From: Anaeroglomus sp964630775
GTDB taxonomy: Bacteria; Planctomycetota; Phycisphaerae; Sedimentisphaerales; Anaerohalosphaeraceae
Reading direction: 5' to 3'
DNA length: 64,000 nt
Assembly: GCA_964630775.1 (NCBI GenBank)
Contig: CAZVYY010000005.1
Location: forward strand, 62,001-126,000
Shown here: piece by piece, positions 51,619 through 61,200 of the stretch
Layout: each line of letters begins with the position of its first letter
Position numbering within the stretch: the first letter of the stretch is position 1
Made by a program: the position numbers and the translations under genes
Notes under the pieces: model-generated
Told to the model about the DNA's origin: nothing
What the model saw: only the letters and a program-made list of their open reading frames with translations
The model's database searches: none

Positions 51619-53385
51619 TTACATCCTGGAAATTTGTTCAAACAGGGCTTTGGCGGCTTCCTCCGGGCCGGCGGTTTCGAAGCCGTCGATGCCCAGCCGG
51701 GTTCGCATCTGGCCGACAAACAAGCCCTTTGCAAAAGCAGTCTGGAACAGGTCGTTGGCCAGTTTGTCGTGAAGCTCTTTATACTGGGGGGCGCCGAAAA
51801 TATTGGCGTAATAATTATGAACCAGACCTGACGAGGTGGTTGTGCCCTTGCTCATGCTGGCACCATCCCGGAATATCTGGATGGCCTTTTGCGGAGAATC
51901 AAATCGCTCCAGAACCGGATGATCCTGGTCAACTTGCTCGTAATTGTTGGCGTATAAGACATAGTCCACCGCGTATCCGTGCAGTACCTCATCGAGGTTG
52001 GTGACCGGCAGGACCACGCGGGCATTGATTTTCTGGGGACTCATAATGATGGCCCGGTCAATTTGCTCAAAGGCATACCCGGCCTGAAGGTCATCCAGAC
52101 GCACGAATGCACCGATTTCCGTGCCGTAGCCGCGGATAATGCCGTCGGCGGTGATTTCAAAGGATCCCATATCATCGGCGATGATGCGCAGTTCGCGGAT
52201 AAAGTCTTTCCCGATATGTCGAAATGCCTCCAGCGATTCGGATTTGCCGGTCGCGGTATCGCCAATCAGAACGATATTGGCCGATTTGCCGTTTTTCAGG
52301 GTGATACGCACCATGGCGCCATGGTATGGCATCCGGCCTCTCTTCATCATCGCGATATTGTGAAGCGTCAGCACCATCTTTTTGAGATAACCGAAGTAGC
52401 CGTACTGAGGTTCGCAGGGAACCGCGGCCACCAGAAGATGATGCTGGTGGTCCTCGTGGAAGACCGTCGGCATCGTACCATACTGTTTCATAAATTCCGG
52501 ATCGGTGCCGAATAAGTAAACCGCATCAGGGCCTTTGGCGATTTGCTCATCGGTCGCCAGTTCAAACAGGTTCGACAGCGCGCATCCCAGATCAATCATG
52601 CGCTGGTGGAAATAGACAAAAATGACCATCGGCCCGACCTGGGCGGGGTAGCAAATCCACTTGGCCGCATCCAGACTTAATCCGTCAATCGGATTTTTCT
52701 CCACTTTCTTGAATTCGCCGGTCCGTTTATTCATCGGGGGGTCGATAATCATCGGCGGTGCGATCCAAACCTGGCGGATGAAAGGAATCTGTTTCAACAG
52801 CGATGCATATTTGTCGGGCAGGGTGGTCGAACGCGGCACCGCAATCAGGCCAATGTCGCAGCCGGCTGAAACCTGGCGATAGATGCGGGGGTGATCACCG
52901 GTGATATTTTCACAGATGTCACGATAGGTGCCGCGAACAATATGCGTCAGGGTTTCAACCGTGACATTAAACGACCGATAGGGACGGCGTTCAAAACTGC
53001 TCTTGCCGGGTTCGGAATGCAGCACCATAAATCGGTCAAATGACCGCCAGAAGTCGTACAGTCCTTCGACAAAATCATGAAGTCGAAGGCGATTGGTTCT
53101 ATCCAGTAAGGGTTTCAGTTCGGTTTGATTTTCCGCCAGGTCCGCCAGCGAAATATCAGCAAGCTGAATCAGCAGGGCGATAATCCTGGTTGAGCAATCG
53201 CTGCCGAACAAGTCCGAGAAGAGGGTCCATGCCGGGGAGTCCTGCTTTTGGAGTGTTTTGCAGTATAAATGGACTACTTTGGCGAAGACCTCGCTGTGGA
53301 GTAATTCGCCGGCGGTGGTACAAATGGAACCGGGGGTATGAAGGATTATTTGTCGGCCTTCTATTTCAAATCGTTTTTGAGTCAT
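51619..53385 (-). CDS. PEPCK/HprK-like P-loop protein of unknown function
   Basis: The 588-residue protein has a nucleotide-binding loop GDTATGKS (375-382) followed by ESLEAFRHIG, and a second-metal motif IIADDMGSFEI (Asp404-405). This is the order and spacing of phosphoenolpyruvate carboxykinase and HPr kinase folds. The segment VYLFGTDPEFMKQYG at about 289-303 may correspond to a PEPCK-specific loop. The N-terminal 350 residues match nothing I recognise, with several His-rich and aromatic stretches (FHEDHQHHLL). Its position between aroC and aroA (82- and 79-base gaps, same strand) suggests a link with the shikimate pathway, whose AroA step consumes PEP, but that is inference. AAGGAA precedes the ATG. 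Confidence 0.7.
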   Translation of the reverse strand: MTQKRFEIEGRQIILHTPGSICTTAGELLHSEVFAKVVHLYCKTLQKQDSPAWTLFSDLFGSDCSTRIIALLIQLADISLADLAENQTELKPLLDRTNRLRLHDFVEGLYDFWRSFDRFMVLHSEPGKSSFERRPYRSFNVTVETLTHIVRGTYRDICENITGDHPRIYRQVSAGCDIGLIAVPRSTTLPDKYASLLKQIPFIRQVWIAPPMIIDPPMNKRTGEFKKVEKNPIDGLSLDAAKWICYPAQVGPMVIFVYFHQRMIDLGCALSNLFELATDEQIAKGPDAVYLFGTDPEFMKQYGTMPTVFHEDHQHHLLVAAVPCEPQYGYFGYLKKMVLTLHNIAMMKRGRMPYHGAMVRITLKNGKSANIVLIGDTATGKSESLEAFRHIGKDFIRELRIIADDMGSFEITADGIIRGYGTEIGAFVRLDDLQAGYAFEQIDRAIIMSPQKINARVVLPVTNLDEVLHGYAVDYVLYANNYEQVDQDHPVLERFDSPQKAIQIFRDGASMSKGTTTSSGLVHNYYANIFGAPQYKELHDKLANDLFQTAFAKGLFVGQMRTRLGIDGFETAGPEEAAKALFEQISRM

Positions 53386-53464
53386 GACTGGATTCCTTAA
53401 CCTTTCTTCTATTCAGTACGCGCAGTGATTGTGTACGGATAAAATCCATAAATAGTTCATTATT

Positions 53465-54781
53465 TTACTTAGACAGGGTAATCTTCGCGCCGATGCTGTT
53501 CATCAGCGGGACAAAATCAGGGAATGTAACGCCGGCGGCTTCGGCTGTATCAACGGTCAATGTGCCGTTTTCAAGACACATCCCGGCGATGGTACAGGCC
53601 ATAACGATGCGATGGTCATCATAGCCGTGGAGGGGGGCGGGATGCAGCTTTTTGCCGCCGCGAATCACCATGCCATCGGGCAATTCTTCGACGTCAGCAC
53701 CCAGTTTTGTTAATTCTCTGGCCATACAGGCGATACGGTCCGTCTCCTTTTTACGGGCCTGGGGAACATTGAGCAATCGCGTTGTTCCGGACGCAAACGC
53801 CGCTGTGACCGCCATGGCCGGCAGCGCATCCGGCGTCCGGTTCATATCGATATCAATCCCTTTCAGAGATGATTTTCGGATAAGGACGCCCTCGGGGCTG
53901 ACGGTGATATCCGCCCCCATTTGCTGCAAATAATCCACCACTGCCTTGTCGGGCTGACTATCGGAAAAGTCCAGTCCGGTCAGCCTCAGCTCATCGGCCA
54001 GCAATGCCCCGGCACACAGAAAGAAGGTTGCACTGGAAAAATCCGCGGCGACCGGTGAGTCAAAGGAAGTATACTTTTGTCGTCCAGAAATAGAGAAATA
54101 GGCCATGTCCTGACGTGAATAGCGAATGCCTTGTTTATCGAGCCAATCGAGGGTCATTTTGGCGTAATCGGGTTCGTACAGCAGAGGGACTTCGATGTCG
54201 GTATCTCCATCAGCAAGCGGACACGCCATCAGAAGACTGCTGAGATATTGACTGGTCGGGCACTGAATACTGACCTTGCCGCCGGAAAGGCGACCTTTAA
54301 CCCGGACCGGGGCACAATCATTATTCTTGACAGGCAGGCAGCTTGCTCCAAGCTGAGTTAATGCCCTGCAAAGAGGACCAACTGGTCGGTTTTGTATCTG
54401 GTAGTCGCCTGTGAAAATCACTTCTTGAGCTGGAGGAGCAAGGCTTGCAGAGCCGAGAGCAATCGCGAGGGTGGTCCCTGAATTTCCGACATCAATACTC
54501 TCGTTCTGGCAGTGAATTTTGCCGGAGATGCCTTTAACGAGCCACTGAAGCGGATTGGTTGTGTCGATAACTGCTCCCAAGGCACGATAGGTGCTGACAC
54601 AAGACAGGGTATCGTGAGAATAAAGCGGATTGCGTATTATGCTCTGTCCCTGGGCCAAAGCGGCAATCGCCACGGCCCGAATGGTGTGGGATTTAGAGGC
54701 AGGTATCGCTGCCTGGCCGGAAAGTCTGGATTTTAGAGCACTTATATACACAACTGTTCTCTGTTCTATTGCTATCTGCAC
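53465..54781 (-). CDS. aroA: 3-phosphoshikimate 1-carboxyvinyltransferase (EPSP synthase)
   Basis: Joins shikimate 3-phosphate and PEP to make EPSP. About 430 residues with the two inside-out barrel domains. Motifs: SGQAAIPASKSHTIRAVAIA at the start, DVGNSGTTLAIALG, the catalytic region VDYLQQMGADITV, NRTPDALPAMAVTAAFASG, ARKKETDRIACMARELTKLG and HGYDDHRIVMA. The start is GTG at 54781; an in-frame GTG at 54751 (VYISALKSRLSG) is equally possible and would give a more usual N-terminus. It is the first gene of the minus-strand unit aroA, PEPCK-like gene, aroC. Confidence 0.95.
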   Translation of the reverse strand: MQIAIEQRTVVYISALKSRLSGQAAIPASKSHTIRAVAIAALAQGQSIIRNPLYSHDTLSCVSTYRALGAVIDTTNPLQWLVKGISGKIHCQNESIDVGNSGTTLAIALGSASLAPPAQEVIFTGDYQIQNRPVGPLCRALTQLGASCLPVKNNDCAPVRVKGRLSGGKVSIQCPTSQYLSSLLMACPLADGDTDIEVPLLYEPDYAKMTLDWLDKQGIRYSRQDMAYFSISGRQKYTSFDSPVAADFSSATFFLCAGALLADELRLTGLDFSDSQPDKAVVDYLQQMGADITVSPEGVLIRKSSLKGIDIDMNRTPDALPAMAVTAAFASGTTRLLNVPQARKKETDRIACMARELTKLGADVEELPDGMVIRGGKKLHPAPLHGYDDHRIVMACTIAGMCLENGTLTVDTAEAAGVTFPDFVPLMNSIGAKITLSK

Positions 54782-55258
54782 ACCTTAGATTATTCCAAGG
54801 CTTATAATAAGGGAATATCTCGGCCGAATCCTGTGGCAAGACAAATAAAATCGTGAAGGGTATATCAAATTTTGCAAAAAAGTGAAGAAAATTCCAAAAA
54901 TTTTCAAAAAAATCAGATTTTATTTGAAATCGGATTGCCAAATCAGTTACTAATAGTGGGAACTGATTTGTTATTGGTCTTTTGGGGGTACAGCAATGGT
55001 GTAAATAGAACGATACAAAAACGTCCCATAATATCGATTTTTTATAGGCTGTTGGGAGTCGTAACTCTATATTCTTCTTGACTTTTCGGATAGTTTGTGC
55101 TAATTTCCGCTTAATCTCAATGGGGACTTTTTCCGATTCTAAGAGACAATCGATAATCCCTGACAGCGCCTGTGAAGGCAGGGACGTCTTGTGTTTTTTG
55201 GAATGTGATCGGAAAGGCGAATATGAGAATCAGGACTTATTTCCGTATGGAGGGTGTC
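54782..55258. other. 477-base divergent spacer
   Basis: Separates aroA (minus) from the giant protease gene (plus). The first 200 bases are A+T-rich and should contain the aroA promoter. A good candidate promoter for the plus-strand gene is at 55078-55106, leaving a leader of about 150 bases. No ORF or RNA gene was recognised. Confidence 0.6.
55078..55106 (+). promoter_or_regulatory. Candidate sigma70-type promoter of the giant protease gene
   Basis: TTGACT (55078-55083), 17-base spacer, TAATTT (55101-55106). Spacing is optimal; the ATG is about 150 bases downstream. Confidence 0.5.
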
Positions 55259-58200
55259 ATGAATCGTATGAGTGTGTGGTGCGTATTGCTGGCTGGCCTG
55301 ATGATGGTATCCAGCGCGACGGCTGTCAATTATGGGTCGTCCAAGTTTACTGATGCTGCAAAAATTCAGAGCGGCTTTGCCTCGGGACAAAGTCAGGTCC
55401 GTGTGATCGTCGGCTTGTTTGAGCCGGAGGCGGTCCGCAGCACGACCGACTGGAATTCCAAGACATCGCTTGCCACGCTGCAGTCGGCAATCAAAACAAA
55501 GCAGAATGCGGTCTTGTCCACGCTGACGACCAGCGAATTTACCCTGCGGTATAAATACGACAATATCGCTGCGTTTTCCGGGTCTATCACCGAGGCCGGG
55601 CTGGACAAGCTGATTGCCAACAACAATGTGCGCTATATTCAGCCGGTGGTGAATGTCGAATTTCAGATGAAGCAGGGGCTTGCCCTGATTAAGGACATGA
55701 CTTACCGCTCCAAGTATACGGGCAAAGGGGTCGCCGTAGCGATTGTGGACAGCGGCACGGACTACACACATCCTGCATTGGGTAATGGAGGATTCCCCAA
55801 TAGTAAAGTTATTGGGGGCTATGACTTTGGTGGCATGGACAATGATCCGGCCCCTGTGTTGCCGGGATCTGCGCAGGCTCATGGTACCTGTGTTGCTGGT
55901 GTGGCGGCAGGCAGTTATATCGAGGCCGGGGATTATATTGGCGGCGTTGCTCCGGATGCCAAGATTTATGCCCTGAAAATGTCAGATGATATAACCGGCA
56001 ATCCCACTAACGATGGCGGTGTAGCATCCTGGGATTGGTGTGTCTCGCACAAATATGACGATCCGGCCAATCCAATTCTGGTGATCAATAATAGCTGGGG
56101 ATGGGGATATCCATTTGCTGACGAGGCTATGGCGGATGCTACGTTTCCTCTGGAGGCTCAGGCCGCCAAAAACTGCGTTCAGGCTGGCATGACAGTTGTT
56201 GCTGCCAGTGGCAATAATTCCTTCAAAAACGGTATCGGATCCCCTGCGGCGAACTCCAACACCATCGCTGTCGGTGCTGTATCTGACACCGCAGGAGTCG
56301 ATGTCGGTATTAATGCCGCCGGTATGGTGATGCCTTATTCCAATACGGGTGTTCTGCTGGATGTCTATGCCCCGGCCGACTGCACGACATCGCCCGATAT
56401 GGTTGGTATAAACGGTTACGATGCAGGCAACTGGATGAGCTGCTTTAACGGTACATCCTGTGCGACACCCTATATATCCGGCGTGATTGCCGTGCTGCAG
56501 CAGGCCAGTTATGAAAGAACAGGGAACTATCTGACACAAAGCGAAATCCTTCAGCTTTTCAAATTAACCGGCGTTCCGACCACGGATAAAGATGCACCTG
56601 ATATTGTTCGCCCCCTGGTCAATGTCGAGGCGGCGATTGAGAAAATCAGCGGCGGCGATATGGCCGCTCCGACGCCTAACCCGGCCCAGTGGGATATCGC
56701 CCCCGCGGCGACCGGCACGTCGCATATTGTGATGCGGGCGGCCGAAGCCACGGATAAGTCCGGCGTTGAATACTACTTTGATTGTATTGAAAATAATGCC
56801 TTTGACAGTACGGCCTGGCAGGACAGCCCCCTGTATCAGTGCACCAATGTGCCCCAGGGCGCGACCCTGAGTTTCCGATGCAAGGTCCGCGACAAATCCA
56901 TCAACAGGAATGAAACCGAATGGTCCGTATCCAGTTCCACAACGACCTCGGTGGGTGCCGATACGCTTCCTCCGGCGCCCAGTCCGGCACGGTGGAAGGC
57001 AAGACCCCGCAAAATCAGTTCGACCTCCATTGCGATGGAAGCGGCGACTCATTACGACCAAAGTGGTGTCGAATATAAATTTGTGTGCACCAGCACAACG
57101 GACCCGCGATATACGGCTGATCCGTCGGTGTTAAGCAGCGGCTGGCAGACGGCGGCTGCATTTGTGAAAGCCGGTCTGAGCAGTGCGGCGCCCGGCTATT
57201 ATTATCACTATGTTGTACAGGTGCGCGACAAATCCGCGGCCCAGAATACCACCTTGCCGTCGGAAGAGAGCAAGGTCTTGCTGGCACCTCCGGCCCGTAC
57301 GCTGGAAGTCCCCTTCCCCTATGCAACCATTGGCGAAGCGGTTGCTGCCGCCAACAACGGCGATACGGTTGTCATTCATCCCGGTACTTACCAATTCGAC
57401 AACAATCGCAATCTGTCGCCCGTCACAGCAGGCGGCAATGCCAAGAACATTACCATTCGCAGCAGAAACCCCGAAGACCCGGCTGTGGTGGCGGCAACCG
57501 TGATTGATTGCCAGGGCACCGATGGCAGCGGCAGCGACCATGCTCCCAGACGGGCGTTTTTGTTTATCGAGGGCCATGATAACACCATGGTGATTGACGG
57601 TTTAACCATTATTAACGCCATAGCGGTGAATAATCCGTCAGGGGCACCCTCTTTGCCGGGAGTAAACGGTGCTGATGCTCTGGGCGGTGCGATTTTATGT
57701 ACCGGCGGAGCCAGCCCGACGATCAATCACTGTGTGTTCAGAAACTGTGCTGCCATCGGTCAAAATGCCAGCAATGGTAGTAATGGGAGAACCCCTCCCG
57801 GGGCTCAGGGACAGCATGGCACAGATGGCGGGGACGGCGGACATGGCGGTGAGGGACGCGGCGGCGCGATATACTATGATCAGAACAGTTCGCCGGTCAT
57901 TCTGAATACCTTATTTGAGAATTGCCGGGCCTGGGGCGGCAACGGCGGGGCCGGCGGCAACGGCGGCAATGGTTCCAGTGCTGCGGATATCGAAGCAGGC
58001 GGCTATGGCGGCAACGGCGGCAGCGGCGGTGATGCCGGATTCGGCGGAAATGCTTACGGCGGAGCCATTTTTACCAACGGCAATAATACGATTACATTAA
58101 AAAATGTCACAGTCAATCTGTGCTCGGTGCGAGTCGGTGTCGGCAGCTATGGCGGCAACGGCGGCAACGGCGGCGAGGGTAAAGAAGGTGAAGGCGTCCT

Positions 58201-61200
58201 TGGTAACGGGGGGGCTGGCGGCTGGGGCGGCGACGGCAGTTCTGACGGCTTCTATGCTTATGGTGCCGCGATCTATTATGGCCCCAATTCAACGATTACC
58301 GTGGAAGACTGTGATTTTATCGGCAATACAGCTCTGAGGTCTGAAATTCGGACGTCTCAGGATTATCGCGGCGGCGACGGCGGCGATGGCGGCGGAGCAG
58401 ATGGTCAGGGTGCCCGCGGCGGCAACGGCGGGCTTGGCGGCTTTGGCGGCAATAGCGGCGACGGCATGATTATTGGTGATGGCGGCGATGGCGGCGACGG
58501 TGCTGATGGCGGTATTGGCGGCAGCGGCGGCAGCGGTGCAACCGGAGGTGATGGCGGCGTTCCGCAGGGCAGTCAGGGATCGTCCGCAGGTGCATTCCGT
58601 TCCACGAAAACACTCGGCGGTGCCAGCTTCTATCAGTATGGCTGCAACATCACGGTCACCAATACAGTGATTCAGGACAATCAGTCCTTCTGGGATTATG
58701 CCGGCGGCGACTTTTTAGCCAGTGCAGAATTCGTGATTAGCGATATCATTGAAGAACCGAATGCGATTAAACACCTTATCGACTACCAGATGGTTTCTGT
58801 GACTCAAAAAGAAACTCCTTGTGTCGCAGTGTATGAGAATTGCCAGTTTATTAATAATATTTCGGGTATGGACGGCGGCGGCCTATACAGTATGCCCAAC
58901 TGTCAGATTACCCTGAAGGGGTGTTCTTTCATCCAAAATACCGCCGGCGTAGATCGTAACCCGGGCAATAATTTTGATGGTGTGGGTGACGGTGCCGGTG
59001 TCTTCTGGCAGGGGGCACAGTCTCTGACATTCCCTTCAGACACCCTGTTTCGCGGATGGTACTTTATCGTCGATAATCAAGGTAATCCCTTGGGAACGAC
59101 AGGGTATTACAATATTGACGGTGTATTCAATCTGACGGCCCATACCACAATCAAAGATGAAATCTGGGGCTATCTGAAAGATACCCGTTATCAGCTTAAA
59201 AAGGCAGCGATTCAGATTTGGAAGCCCGAACCTCTCAATCCGCCGACTGAAATTCTGTTTTATGACTGGTACATGATTGGATTTGCGTGGGATGCTGTTC
59301 AGGGCGCCAACTCCACCATCGGCTATCTGGATGCCGAAGGCGTTGATTTTCAGGGCAATATCGCCACTACCAACGGCACCTATCATGTCAGCGGCGGCGG
59401 CGGTGTGCGTGCTTATAATCAGGTTCCTTCGGACAAGACCTGGGTTCATTTCAGGAAAGTCAATTTCTCCCGCAATACGGGTGCCTATGGCGCCGGTGCC
59501 GTGATTGGACACGTGATTTTTACCCATGAAGACAGCCTGGTCTTTGAAAACAGGGGTCAAAACGGCGGCGGTTTCTATTTTTATGACAGCGATGTCCTGC
59601 TGCAGAATGTGACCATCTTTAATAATGTCGCCACCGATGTCAGCCAGGTCGGTGTCAGCGGCGATGGCGCGGGCATCTATGCCCTCGGCAGTTCGTTCCT
59701 GATTCGGTCCTGCAAACTGACCGGCAATACCGCCGATGGGGCTGGCGGCGGGCTGTTTATCGAAGGCTACGGTCTGTATCCCGATGATGATATGGACCAG
59801 ATGGTGCGCAACTGTCTGTTCAACGGAAACACATCCAAGTTCGGCGGCGGCATTTCCGCCAATTCGGCCTTTGTCAACGTGTATAATTGCACGATTGCCG
59901 AAAACAGCACCACTGGGCTGTACAGCTATGGCGGCGGTATCGGATGCTTTGATGCGGTAGTCTGGCTGACCAATACCATCGTCTGGGATAACAGCGCGTT
60001 CTACGGTAACCAGATTGCCCTTGGTGATCCTGCGCAGATCGCCAATCCTTATGTCACGCTGATTTCGTCTTATTCCGATATTATGGGCGGATTTGCCGCG
60101 GTCTATGAAGCCCCCGGTGATCCCATGTGGCTGGATTTCGGCGGTAATCTCGGAGACGATATTGAAGCCCATGATCCGCTGTTTGTCCGTGTGACGGATG
60201 ACAATTCACCGATTCATGTCACCTATTATCTCAGCCAGATCGAGGCCGGCCAGCGCGTTGTCAGTCCCTGTGTCAACAAGGGCGACCCGGCCAGCCTGAG
60301 TCTGCTGGACCCCGATACCTTTGGTTATTTTGGTACCACACGCAGCGACCATGTGCCCGATACAGGTCTTATGGATATGGGGTATCATCAGAACGCGGCC
60401 CTGGCGGTACGGGATTACCTGCTGACCGCATCGGTTTATATTGCGGATAAGCATCCCTACGGCAGCCTCAAGGCCGAATGGAATCCCGGCGGGTCGATGA
60501 CCGTGTCAACATCCGGGGATATGGCCATGATTAAACAGGGTACCGTCGTTCTCCTGACGGCAACCCCGCAGGACAAATACCGGGTCAAACGCTGGGTTGG
60601 AACCGACAACGACACTCTGACCGACAACACCAATACCGTTACGATGAGCGGGAATCGGACCATTCAGGTTGAATTTGAACTGGATATCCCGCGCAATCGT
60701 CTGGTCCCCACCGATTACCCGACCCTGAATGCGGCTCTGGCTGCGGCCCGCAACAAGGATACCATTATTCTGGCTCCGCGACCCAATCTGCCTTATACGA
60801 TTGTCACCGCGACCGGTGAGGGTCTGGATTTGATGGGCAAGAGCATTACCATTACCTCCGAAGATCCCAACGACCCGGCGATGGTTGCCAACACGATTAT
60901 TGACTGCCAGGGCACACGTTATGTTCCGCAGCGTGCATTCCGAATCGGCCGCGGTGAAGGCCGCAATACCATTATCCAGGGCATTACCATCCGGAATGCA
61001 TACTGGACCGGAGCGCTGGGGGAAAATGCGGTGCTGCCAAATCCTCCCATGCCGAATGATCCCACAATCACTCCTCCTCCGCCGAATCGCGCAAACAGTG
61101 GCGAAGACGCCATTGGCGACGGCTATGGCGGTGCCATTCTGATTGAAAACGGCAGTTCGCCGATTATCCGCAACTGCGTATTCTATAATTGCCAGGTTGT

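Noticed and set aside
57781..58560. RTX calcium-binding repeats
   Set aside because: The tracts are GGN/GGD triplets without the nonapeptide GGxGxDxUx periodicity.
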